Notes: generated by a model not told the origin, from the sequence alone. Numbered from the stretch's first letter, positions 1 through 6,035 are shown. The stretch: 8,477 nucleotides of DNA from Pseudomonadota bacterium (GCA_023432995.1 JAEZES010000114.1:1-8477), one strand, 5' to 3'. Numbers and translations: made by a program.

Positions 1-92
1 GACGGGCCCGGGGCCGCCCCGCCCCAGGCGTGGAGAAAGGCCCCGAGCAGCAGCGCGGCGACGACCGGCAGCAGGGCAGTAGCCTTCCGCAC
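1..92 (-). CDS. Secreted protein N-terminus, probably EnvC-type murein hydrolase activator (partial)
   Basis: Only the first 30 codons are in the window; the gene runs off the left edge. From a GTG at 92-90 the frame stays open and reads MRKATALLPVVAALLLGAFL and then a Trp/Gly/Ala/Pro stretch. This is a typical signal peptide: basic N-terminus, hydrophobic core of about 15 residues, then a small-residue cleavage region. It begins 5 nt after the rlmH stop codon, so it is almost certainly co-transcribed and translationally coupled with rlmH. In sphingomonads, as I recall, the gene after rlmH is usually a periplasmic murein hydrolase activator of the EnvC/M23 type, followed by a CtpA-like S41 protease. 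The functional name rests on that context only. The signal peptide and the frame are seen directly. The exact start is uncertain because no clear Shine-Dalgarno sequence precedes the GTG. Confidence 0.5.
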   Translation of the reverse strand, partial: MRKATALLPVVAALLLGAFLHAWGGAAPGP

Positions 93-97
93 GCGCG

Positions 98-520
98 CTA
101 CCCTGCCCGATGGTAGGGATGGCCGGCAAGCAGGCTGGTCGCGCGGAACAGCTGCTCGAGCAGCATCGCGCGGGCGAGCAGGTGCGGCCAGGTGGCCCGG
201 CCGAAGGCGAGCAGCTTATCCGCCCGCTCCCGTTCGCCGCGCGCGTGCCCGTCCGCCGCGCCGAGCACGAAGCGGGTCTCGCGAATGCCGTTGTCGCGCC
301 AGTCGCGCAGCAGCGCGGCCAGCTCTTCCGACGACAGTTGCGCGCCGCGCTCGTCGAGCAGGATCGTGCGCACCGGCGTCTGCGGCTCGGGAATCCGCCC
401 GCCGCTCTCGGGGAGCTCGCTGATCTTGAGCGGCCAGGCGATGCGCTTGGCGTAACGGTCGACCAGCTCGGCTTCGGGCGAGCGGCCGATCTTCCCGCGG
501 GCGATCACGTGAAGCAGCAT
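98..520 (-). CDS. rlmH: RlmH, 23S rRNA (pseudouridine1915-N3)-methyltransferase
   Basis: The product is 140 aa, close to the usual 140-160 aa for RlmH. RlmH is a small SPOUT (trefoil-knot) enzyme that uses S-adenosylmethionine to methylate N3 of pseudouridine 1915 in helix 69 of 23S rRNA on assembled 70S ribosomes. Visible signatures are the LLDERG segment (residues 54-59), the SAM-loop region FVLGAADGH (84-92) and the family's C-terminal HPYHR (134-138), which closes the knot and contacts SAM. The loop here reads LGAADG where I.GG..G is usual, a mild substitution. The ATG at 520 is the only start giving a normal N-terminus (MLLHVIARGK); the SD is weak. The gene lies 37 nt after rsfS and 5 nt before the next gene, so it is part of the nadD-rsfS-rlmH run. 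Identification is very secure. Confidence 0.95.
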   Translation of the reverse strand: MLLHVIARGKIGRSPEAELVDRYAKRIAWPLKISELPESGGRIPEPQTPVRTILLDERGAQLSSEELAALLRDWRDNGIRETRFVLGAADGHARGERERADKLLAFGRATWPHLLARAMLLEQLFRATSLLAGHPYHRAG

Positions 521-557
521 GGGCGGCTTCTAGCCGTCCACGCGCGGCAAAGGAATC

Positions 558-992
558 CTAGGCGTGTCCGCCCGCAGCGGCGGGTTCGTCGCCGAAGCCC
601 CACATCCGCTCGAGGTTGTAGAAGCTGCGCACTTCGGGGCGGAACAAGTGGACGACGACGTCTCCGGCGTCGATCAGCACCCAGTCGGCCGCCGGGAGAC
701 CCTCGATGCGCGGGGTGCCGTGACCCTCCTTCTTGAGCCGCTCGGCCAACTTGGTCGCCATCGACGCCACCTGGCGGGTCGACCGCCCGGAAGCGATCAC
801 CATGTGGTCGGCGATGCTCGACTTGCCTTCGAGCGGGATCGTGACGAGGTCCTGCGCCTGGTCTTCGTCGAGCTGGTCGAGGATCAGCCGGTGGACCGAT
901 CCGGCATCGGCTTGGGCGGTGTTGGGCATGTCAGTGATGGAGACGATGGTCGAAAGGCCGGAAGGTTCCGGCCGGACGTGCGCCTGAGTCAT
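558..992 (-). CDS. rsfS: RsfS, ribosome silencing factor
   Basis: RsfS (RsfA/Iojap/DUF143) binds ribosomal protein uL14 on the 50S subunit and blocks 30S joining when nutrients are short. The 144-aa reading shows the whole domain from about residue 32 to 135: LDEDQAQDLVTIPL (41-54), the conserved ADHMVIASGRSTRQV (61-75), GLPAADWVLIDAGDVVVHLF (98-117) and RSFYNLERMW (122-131). The start is uncertain. The ATG at 992 gives 144 aa. The ATG at 929 (MPNTAQADAG) gives 123 aa, closer to many homologues. The only good Shine-Dalgarno (AGGAG, 1011-1007) is 14 nt from the ATG at 992, but 8 nt from an in-frame ATT at 998. It follows nadD by about 60 nt and precedes rlmH by 37 nt, the common arrangement. 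The family call is certain; only the N-terminal 0-21 residues are in doubt. Confidence 0.93.
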   Translation of the reverse strand: MTQAHVRPEPSGLSTIVSITDMPNTAQADAGSVHRLILDQLDEDQAQDLVTIPLEGKSSIADHMVIASGRSTRQVASMATKLAERLKKEGHGTPRIEGLPAADWVLIDAGDVVVHLFRPEVRSFYNLERMWGFGDEPAAAGGHA

Positions 993-1052
993 CGGAATGG
1001 GTCATGCTCCTAGCGGGAATGGTGGGCTCCGTGGGCAGCGCGGACGCAGGCC

Positions 1053-1706
1053 TCATGCGCCCGCCCCCGTTGCCGGATCGTGAATGAGGGAATGCGTCAC
1101 CCCGTCCCTGGGCGAAGGCCCGGTGAATCGGCTGGCCCAGTCGGGATCGGCACGGCGAATGTCGGAGGCCGAGCGCGGATCGGGGTCGAAACGCAGTTCA
1201 ATCAGCGCGGGAGCGCTCCATTCGTCCCGGTTCTTCAAGCGGGCGGCAGCCAACCGGTAACGCCGCAGCCAGGCCATCGCGGGGCTCGCGAGAGCGGCGT
1301 CATCATATCCGGGGCGGGCAATCACCGCAATCGGCATTTCCGCGGCAAGCTCGCGCCAGTCCTTCCACAAATGGAACTGGGCGAGATTGTCGGCTCCCAT
1401 CAGCCAGACGAAGCGGCGGCGCGGGAAGCGGCGCTTGAGCGCGCGCAGGGTGTCGATGGTGTAGCGGGTGCCGAGCTCGCGCTCGATCGCCGTGACCCGG
1501 ATCGGCGCCCGGCGGGCTAACGCCTGCGCCGAACGGACTCGCGCCGTGAGCGGCGCCATGCCCGCCTTGGGCTTGAGCGGGTTGCCCGGCGAGACCAGCC
1601 ACCACACTTCATCGAGCCCGAGGGCATCGGCGGCGAACAGGCTGATCGCCCGGTGCGCGCCGTGCGCCGGGTTGAAGCTCCCGCCGAGGAGCCCGGTCAG
1701 CTTCAC
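1053..1706 (-). CDS. nadD: NadD, nicotinate-nucleotide adenylyltransferase
   Basis: NadD transfers AMP from ATP to nicotinate mononucleotide, giving deamido-NAD in the cytoplasmic NAD pathway. From a GTG at 1706 the product is 217 aa, the usual size. The N-terminal nucleotidyltransferase signature is GLLGGSFNPAHGAHRAIS (residues 5-22); H15 and H18 are the motif histidines. VWWLVSPGNPLK, TRYTIDTLRAL and FVWLMGADNLAQFHLWKDW are typical NadD substrate-site segments. SASDIR (179-184) is the C-terminal ISSTxIR-type ATP motif. The textbook HxGH reads HGAH here. The tail after the motif ends in RDGVTH plus a short extension rather than the YIxxxxLY seen in enterobacteria. The reading frame is open back to an ATG at 1814, but that part is arginine-rich shadow of the aldo/keto reductase gene, so the GTG lying 7 nt after that gene's stop codon is preferred. 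No clear SD; coupling to the upstream gene is likely. Confidence 0.92.
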   Translation of the reverse strand: MKLTGLLGGSFNPAHGAHRAISLFAADALGLDEVWWLVSPGNPLKPKAGMAPLTARVRSAQALARRAPIRVTAIERELGTRYTIDTLRALKRRFPRRRFVWLMGADNLAQFHLWKDWRELAAEMPIAVIARPGYDDAALASPAMAWLRRYRLAAARLKNRDEWSAPALIELRFDPDPRSASDIRRADPDWASRFTGPSPRDGVTHSLIHDPATGAGA

Positions 1707-1713
1707 CCAGGGG

Positions 1714-2766
1714 TCACCGAACCTGGCGGCGCGGGGACACGCGGAAGCCGTGGCGCGTCTCCTGCGAGGCGATCGCCCAGCCCGGGTATTCGGGCTCCGG
1801 CTCCCCGAGCGCATCGAGTGTGGCGAGCTCCTCGGAGGTCAGCACGACGTCGCTCGCCGCGAGGTTCTCGGCCAATTGGTCGGGCCGGCGCGCGCCGACG
1901 ATCACGCTCGAGACGACTGCCTTGTGCAGCAGCCAGGCGAGCGCGATCGCCGAGACCGCGACGCTGCGCGCGCGCGCCATCGGCCGCATCGCCTCGACGA
2001 GGTCGAACGCCAGCGCCTTGTCGGTGCGCGGGAAGTCGAGCTTGGCGCGGCGGCCTTCCCCCTCGGCCCTGTTGTCCGCGCCGCGCGCGTACTTGCCCGA
2101 CAGCAGGCCGCCGGCGAGCGGGCTCCACACCAGCAGGCCGAGGCCTTCACACTGCATCATCGGCCCCAGCTCGCGCTCGAGCTCGCGGTTGGCGGCGGTG
2201 TAGAGCGCCTGGACCGAGACGAACTTGTCCCATCCGCGGCGCTCGCAGATGCCGAGCGCCCTGGCGATCTGCCACGCGGCCCAGTTCGACACCCCGACGT
2301 AGCGCGCGCGGCCCGAGCGGACGATGTCCTCGAGTGCGCGCAGCGTCTCCTCCATGCCGCAGTTCGGGTCCCAGCCGTGGACCTGGTACAGGTCGACATG
2401 GTCGAGCCCGAGCCGCGCGAGGCTGGCGTCGATCTGGTGCAGCAGGTGGTAGCGGTTGGCGCCGGCGTCGTTGGGCCCTTCGCCCATCGGCCCCATGCCC
2501 TTGGTCGCGATCACGATCTGGTCGCGCGCCACGCCGAGCGACCGCAGCGCCCCGCCGACGAACTCCTCGCTCTGCCCGGCGGTGTAGAGGTTGGCGGTGT
2601 CGATGAAGTTGACCCCGGCCTCGAACGCCTGCCGAACCAGCGCCGTCGAGCCGTCCTGGTCGAGATCGTGCTGGAAGAACCCGCTCGGCTTGTTGCCGAA
2701 GGTCATCGCCCCGAGGCACAGCTCGGAGACGACGAGGCCGGTCTGGCCGAGACGATTGTAACGCAT
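1714..2766 (-). CDS. Aldo/keto reductase
   Basis: A 350-aa NADPH-dependent aldo/keto reductase of the COG0667 type (TIM barrel). The four catalytic residues are all visible: D56 and Y61 in FIDTANLY, K89 in IVIATKG, and H130 in YQVHGWD. Cofactor-side segments also match: GVSNW (158-162), Q186 in SVQALY, WSPLAGGLLSGKY (214-226) and the 2'-phosphate region IVGARRPDQLAENLAA (289-304). The ATG at 2766 is chosen because GAAGGAG sits 7 nt upstream and the protein then starts MRYNRLGQTGL, the family's standard beginning; an earlier in-frame ATG at 2793 lacks this. The physiological substrate cannot be read from the sequence; reactive aldehydes or ketones are typical. It lies between proA and nadD, two genes often adjacent in related bacteria, and has its own SD and a possible promoter, which suggests a later insertion into the operon. 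Confidence 0.93.
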   Translation of the reverse strand: MRYNRLGQTGLVVSELCLGAMTFGNKPSGFFQHDLDQDGSTALVRQAFEAGVNFIDTANLYTAGQSEEFVGGALRSLGVARDQIVIATKGMGPMGEGPNDAGANRYHLLHQIDASLARLGLDHVDLYQVHGWDPNCGMEETLRALEDIVRSGRARYVGVSNWAAWQIARALGICERRGWDKFVSVQALYTAANRELERELGPMMQCEGLGLLVWSPLAGGLLSGKYARGADNRAEGEGRRAKLDFPRTDKALAFDLVEAMRPMARARSVAVSAIALAWLLHKAVVSSVIVGARRPDQLAENLAASDVVLTSEELATLDALGEPEPEYPGWAIASQETRHGFRVSPRRQVR

Positions 2767-2789
2767 GCGGAGTCTCCTTCGAGTGGCTT

Positions 2790-2818
2790 GCATAGGGGCA
2801 AGCGCGGATCGAGTTCAA
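2790..2818 (-). promoter_or_regulatory. Possible promoter for the aldo/keto reductase
   Basis: Reading the minus strand, TTGAAC (2818-2813) is separated by exactly 17 nt from CTATGC (2795-2790), an acceptable alphaproteobacterial -35/-10 pair. Transcription would begin near 2783, giving a leader of about 20 nt that contains the GAAGGAG ribosome binding site. The match to consensus is partial, so this is suggestive only. It would allow the reductase and nadD-rsfS-rlmH to be expressed independently of proA. Confidence 0.3.
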
Positions 2819-2894
2819 ATCTTCGCTGACTGGTCCTCCGTCCCGAGCGGACGCCGCCGCCGCCGCGGGGGATCGGGCCGTGCTCAAACCCCTC

Positions 2895-2911
2895 CCTCGT
2901 TTACGGCGAGG
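2895..2911 (-). terminator. Weak hairpin after proA
   Basis: About 30 nt after the proA stop codon the transcript can fold CCTCG / CGAGG (5 bp, extendable by a U-G pair) around a 7-nt loop, followed shortly by GGGGTTTG. It might attenuate read-through from proA into the aldo/keto reductase gene. The stem is short and there is no real U-tract, so it may not function. The rest of the 175-nt gap (2767-2941) holds the possible promoter above and a GGC-repeat stretch, with no gene that I can support. Confidence 0.25.
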
Positions 2912-2941
2912 AGACCACGAGCGATGCGAAGGTGGAGGAGG

Positions 2942-4216
2942 CTAAGGCCGCGTTTCGCCGTGGCCGCGAACCTGCCACTTGTACGTGGTCAGCCCTTCGA
3001 GGGCGACAGGACCGCGGGCGTGAAGCCGGCCGGTGGCGATGCCGATCTCCGCCCCGAGCCCGAACTCGCCACCGTCGGCGAACTGGGTGGAGGCGTTGAC
3101 CATCACGATCGCGCTGTCGACTTCGGCCAGGAACCTCTCGGCGATCTCGGCATCGCCGGTGACGATCGCATCGGTATGGCCAGACGAGTGCCGCGCGATG
3201 TGCTCGAGTGCGGCATCGAGGCCGTCGACCACGCCCACGGAAAGCACGGCGTCGAGGTATTCGGTGTCCCAGTCGTTGGCGCTCGCCGGGTGGATGCGCG
3301 GATCGAGCGCTTGCGCGCGGGCGTCGCCGCGGAGCTCGCAGCCGGCGGCGAGCAAGGCGTCGACGACCGCGACCGAGCCCGGAAACGCGGCGTCGAGCAG
3401 GAGCGTCTCCATCGCCCCGCAAATGCCCGTGCGGCGCATCTTCGCGTTGAGCGCCAGCTTGACCGCCATCTCGCGGTCGGCGGCGGCGTGAATGTAAGTG
3501 TGGCAGATCCCGTCGAGGTGCGCGAGCACCGGCACCCGCGCGTCGTTCTGCACCCGCGCGACCAGCCCCTTGCCGCCGCGCGGGACGATCATGTCGATCA
3601 GCCCCGCCGCGCGCAGCATCGCGCCGACCGCCTCGCGGTCCTGCGTCGGCACGAGCTGGACCGCCGCGGCGGGAACGCCGGCTGCCTCCAGGCCGGCCGC
3701 CAGCGCGGCATGGATCGCGAGGTTCGAATGGACCGCCTCGCTGCCGCCACGCAGCAGCACCGCATTGCCGCTGCGTAGACACAGCGCGGCCGCGTCGGCG
3801 GTGACATTGGGGCGGCTCTCGTAGATGATCCCGATCAGCCCGATCGGAATTCGCACCCGGGCGAGTTCCAGCCCGCTCGGCGCGACGCTGCGGTCGATCA
3901 CCTGGCCGACCTGGTCGGGCAGCCGGGCGACCTGCTCGACCGCCGCGGCGATGCCCTCGAGCCGCTGCTCGTCGAGCTTGAGGCGGTCGAGCATCGCCTT
4001 GGACAGCCCGTTCGCCTCGCCCGCAGCGAGGTCCTTGGCGTTGGCCTCGAGAATCTGTCCGGCACGGGCACGCAGCTCGGCCGCTGCCGCCTGCAACGCC
4101 GCGGCCTTGCCCGCGTCGTCGAGTCGGGCCAGCTGCCGCTGGGCCGCGCGGCCCGCACGCGCCAGCTCGGCGATGAGCGTGTCGTGGTCCGGGTGGCGCT
4201 GCGGCTGGGTCGACAT
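2942..4216 (-). CDS. proA: ProA, glutamate-5-semialdehyde dehydrogenase (gamma-glutamyl phosphate reductase)
   Basis: ProA reduces gamma-glutamyl phosphate to glutamate-5-semialdehyde with NADPH, the second step of proline synthesis from glutamate. The product is 424 aa, the normal length (E. coli 417). The aldehyde-dehydrogenase-fold protein shows IPIGLIGIIYESRPNVTADA (123-142), the nucleotide-binding LRSGNAVLLRGGSEA (147-161), VPRGGKGL (211-218), the catalytic cysteine C266 in RRTGICGAMETLL, and the family's C-terminal NASTQFADGGEFGLGAEIG and LHARGP..LEGLTTYKW. The start is the ATG at 4216, with AAGG 7 nt upstream (TAAGGCCGCCGC ATG). It heads the minus-strand gene run. The partner kinase gene proB is not adjacent here: the upstream neighbour is a divergent M23 peptidase gene. 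All key residues are present, so the enzyme should be active. Confidence 0.97.
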   Translation of the reverse strand: MSTQPQRHPDHDTLIAELARAGRAAQRQLARLDDAGKAAALQAAAAELRARAGQILEANAKDLAAGEANGLSKAMLDRLKLDEQRLEGIAAAVEQVARLPDQVGQVIDRSVAPSGLELARVRIPIGLIGIIYESRPNVTADAAALCLRSGNAVLLRGGSEAVHSNLAIHAALAAGLEAAGVPAAAVQLVPTQDREAVGAMLRAAGLIDMIVPRGGKGLVARVQNDARVPVLAHLDGICHTYIHAAADREMAVKLALNAKMRRTGICGAMETLLLDAAFPGSVAVVDALLAAGCELRGDARAQALDPRIHPASANDWDTEYLDAVLSVGVVDGLDAALEHIARHSSGHTDAIVTGDAEIAERFLAEVDSAIVMVNASTQFADGGEFGLGAEIGIATGRLHARGPVALEGLTTYKWQVRGHGETRP

Positions 4217-4431
4217 GCGGCGGCCTTATCACCACGGCGGGAGGCTGTCAGCAGATTCGGCCGCCCGATTCGGGCGCCAAATGGCCGGGTTCCCGCGAGT
4301 CCACGAGCCGTTCGCACGACTCGTCGCGATTCGGGTTCGGCTCGCCCGAAAGGTTAAATCCGGGATTCGACGCGACGCCGATCGGTCTGTAGCCCAAGCC
4401 AAAAGCTTGGGTCGGGACAGACGGGGTCCAC
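4217..4431. promoter_or_regulatory. Divergent control region between proA and the M23 peptidase gene
   Basis: This 215-bp gene-free stretch must hold the promoters for proA (leftward) and for the M23-bactofilin pair (rightward). It contains a 15-bp palindrome CGCCCGA-T-TCGGGCG (4262-4276). The 9-mer CGATTCGGG occurs twice as a direct repeat (4266-4274 and 4327-4335). There is an inverted repeat TTCGGG / CCCGAA (4330-4335 / 4345-4350), and TTAACCTT on the minus strand (4357-4350), one base from the CtrA-type half-site TTAACCAT. No -35/-10 pair is convincing in either direction. The repeats look like operator sites, but the regulator is unknown. Confidence 0.5.
4393..4411 (+). promoter_or_regulatory. 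Leader hairpin upstream of the M23 peptidase gene
   Basis: CCCAAGC (4393-4399) and GCTTGGG (4405-4411) form a perfect 7-bp stem around a CAAAA loop, ending 20 nt before the TTG start codon. A second, weaker pairing GGAC / GTCC (4415-4418 / 4426-4429) would enclose the ACGGGG that is the only candidate Shine-Dalgarno. The hairpin has no U-tract and so is not a typical terminator; it may affect mRNA stability or translation. Function is inferred. Confidence 0.4.
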
Positions 4432-5604
4432 TTGAACAAGATAACCGCCGGCACTCTCAGGGAGAGCCTGCGGAACTGGTTTCCGGAGCGCGAATTCTTC
4501 ATGCGCTCACAGGGCCAGGTCCGCTTCATCACCATCACCTCGCGCATGCAGATCGCTGCAGCCGCTCTGGTCGTCGCCGTAATCGGCGGCTGGAGCCTGT
4601 CGATGGGCGTGATGGCGGTGCGCCAGTACCAGTCCGAAGCGGCGCGCTGGTCGTTGCTCGAGCGCGAAGCCGAAGTGGCCGACGCCGAGAGCCGCGTCGC
4701 CGCCTACCGCGACGATATCGACGCGGTCGCCGACGATCTCGAACGGCGGCAGAAGTTCCTCGAGGAAATGACCGAGATGCTGCCGGCCGACGCGCTGGCC
4801 GGCGAGACCGTCAGCGACAGCAGCGAGGAGGCCGCCAAGACGATCCGCAAGGTCAGCGCGGCGATCCCCGAGGCAGGCACTCTGGCCCGGATCGAGGCCC
4901 GCCAGCTGGCGCTGGTCGAGAAGCTGACCCATTTCGCCGACCAGCGCGCGGCGCGCGCGGAGGTGGCGATCCGCAAGCTCGGGCTCGATCCGCGCCGGAT
5001 GATCGCGGCGACCCGCGCCGGCCAGGGCGGTCCGTTCGTGAGCCTCTCGACCGAGCGCGACGGTTCGCTCGACCCGCGCTTCGCGCGGCTCGGCCTGAGC
5101 CTGGCGCGGATGGACGCGCTCGAGCGCGGGCTCGACGGCATTCCCCAGGTCATGCCCGCCGACATGCACATGATCTCCTCGGGCTTCGGCTACCGCGCCG
5201 ACCCGTTCCACGGCGGCGCGGCGATGCACACCGGGCTCGACTTCCGCGGTCCGCGCGGCTCGCCGATCCATGCCGCCGCGAACGGCAAGGTGACGTTCGT
5301 CGGCACCAAGTCCGGCTACGGCAAGGTCGTCGAGATCAGCCACGGCAACGGCTTGCTGACCCGCTACGCGCACATGTCGGCGTGGCGCGCGCGCATCGGG
5401 CAGGAGGTCGCCGCGGGCGACGTTATCGGGCTGATCGGCAGCACCGGGCGCTCGACCGGCCCGCACCTCCATTTCGAGGTGCGCATCAACGATCGCGCCG
5501 TCAATCCGCGCCCGTTCCTGGAGACCGCACCTCATGTTCTCGAAGAAGCCCGTGCAGACCTCCCCCGCCGCACCGGCGCGCAATCCGGCGCGGACCGTGG
5601 CTAG
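4432..5604 (+). CDS. Membrane-anchored M23 peptidoglycan endopeptidase
   Basis: A 390-aa M23 (LytM/gluzincin) metallopeptidase predicted to cut peptide cross-links in peptidoglycan. Order of parts: a short cytoplasmic N-terminus with NWFPEREFFMRSQGQVRF (15-32), one membrane helix at about 39-63, a periplasmic coiled coil at about 66-115, a linker, then the M23 domain at about 247-365. The Zn ligands H266 and D270 (HTGLD) and H347 (HLHFE), and the catalytic H314 (RYAHMS) and H345, are all present, so it should be an active enzyme and not a degenerate EnvC/NlpD activator. The start is a TTG at 4432: the frame closes at a TAG at 4390 and no ATG or GTG lies before the conserved WFPER segment. The C-terminal 23 codons overlap the bactofilin gene. 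Related M23-bactofilin pairs act in localized wall growth and cell shape, which is the best guess for its role. Confidence 0.92.
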   Translation: MNKITAGTLRESLRNWFPEREFFMRSQGQVRFITITSRMQIAAAALVVAVIGGWSLSMGVMAVRQYQSEAARWSLLEREAEVADAESRVAAYRDDIDAVADDLERRQKFLEEMTEMLPADALAGETVSDSSEEAAKTIRKVSAAIPEAGTLARIEARQLALVEKLTHFADQRAARAEVAIRKLGLDPRRMIAATRAGQGGPFVSLSTERDGSLDPRFARLGLSLARMDALERGLDGIPQVMPADMHMISSGFGYRADPFHGGAAMHTGLDFRGPRGSPIHAAANGKVTFVGTKSGYGKVVEISHGNGLLTRYAHMSAWRARIGQEVAAGDVIGLIGSTGRSTGPHLHFEVRINDRAVNPRPFLETAPHVLEEARADLPRRTGAQSGADRG

Positions 5605-5995
5605 CTCGACCTTTTCGGTGATCGGCGCCGATGTCGCCATCCGCGGCGACATCGAGGCCTCGGCCGATCTGCACGTCGACGGCACGGTGGTCGGCGATCT
5701 CGTCTGCGCCGCGCTGGTGCAGGGCGAGTCGAGCCGCATCGAAGGCGCGATCAGCGCCGACACCGCCCGGCTCGCCGGATCGGTCGCCGGGACGATCACC
5801 GTGCGCGAGCTGGTGATCCTGAAGAGCGCGCGGATCGAGGGCGACGTCCATTACGAAGCGCTGACGATCGAGCAGGGCGCTCAGGTCGAGGGTAAGTTCG
5901 CGCCGGTTGCGGCGAAGGCCAAGACCGCCGCGCCGGCCCCCGCCGTGCTCGAACTCGGCATGGACGACGAGCAGCGCCTGTCGCTGGCCAGCTGA
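5534..5995 (+). CDS. Bactofilin (polymer-forming cytoskeletal protein)
   Basis: A 153-aa bactofilin (DUF583). Bactofilins polymerize without nucleotides into membrane-associated filaments that position cell-wall enzymes. The central right-handed beta-helix domain spans about residues 26-122 and shows the regular hydrophobic/glycine pattern: STFSVIGADVAIRGDIEA, LHVDGTVVGDL, GTITVRELVILKSARIEGDV, LTIEQGAQVEGKF. Flanks are short and Pro/Ala-rich as expected; the N-terminal MFSKKP may help with membrane association. The ATG at 5534 has GGAG 10 nt upstream and lies inside the M23 gene in another frame, a 71-bp overlap that implies tight co-expression and probable translational coupling. Family identity is clear; the specific morphological role is inferred from the pairing with the M23 peptidase. 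Confidence 0.93.
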   Translation: MFSKKPVQTSPAAPARNPARTVASSTFSVIGADVAIRGDIEASADLHVDGTVVGDLVCAALVQGESSRIEGAISADTARLAGSVAGTITVRELVILKSARIEGDVHYEALTIEQGAQVEGKFAPVAAKAKTAAPAPAVLELGMDDEQRLSLAS

Positions 5996-6019
5996 GCCGA
6001 CGGAAAGCCTTCCTCAGCC

Positions 6020-6035
6020 CCTCCCTGGCGGGAGG
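6020..6035. terminator. Hairpin between convergent bactofilin and trcR genes
   Basis: CCTCCC (6020-6025) and GGGAGG (6030-6035) form a perfect 6-bp GC stem with a TGGC loop, centred in the 56-bp gap between two converging genes. It could serve as a bidirectional terminator. There is no U-tract on either strand, so any termination would be weak or Rho-assisted. Confidence 0.4.

Noticed and set aside
931..1005. 24-codon upstream ORF (ATG at 1005, stop 1 nt before the internal rsfS ATG at 929)
   Set aside because: The AGGAG is only 1 nt from its ATG, too close for initiation, and the peptide has no notable feature. The geometry is probably coincidental.
1468..2829. Long plus-strand open frame of 453 codons opposite nadD and the aldo/keto reductase
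   Set aside because: Arg/Ala/Asp-rich composition with no domain. It mirrors high-GC third positions of the confidently identified minus-strand genes.
2848..2866. GCC/GGC-repeat run as a possible functional repeat
   Set aside because: A short simple-sequence run expected in DNA of this GC content.
2901..4235. Minus-strand 444-codon open frame overlapping proA
   Set aside because: Arg/Gly/Pro-rich out-of-frame shadow of proA, which has every family motif in its own frame.
4217..4245. CTGACA as a -35 for proA
   Set aside because: The matching -10 would fall on the ribosome binding site, leaving almost no leader, so it is not a credible promoter.
3825..5621. Plus-strand 598-codon open frame across proA, the divergent control region and the M23 gene
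   Set aside because: Longest open frame in the window but low-complexity Arg/Ala/Ser-rich. It runs antisense to proA and out of frame with M23, a known artefact of high GC.
4507..5799. Minus-strand 430-codon open frame antisense to the M23 and bactofilin genes
   Set aside because: Composition is an antisense mirror of the real genes, with no recognisable motif.
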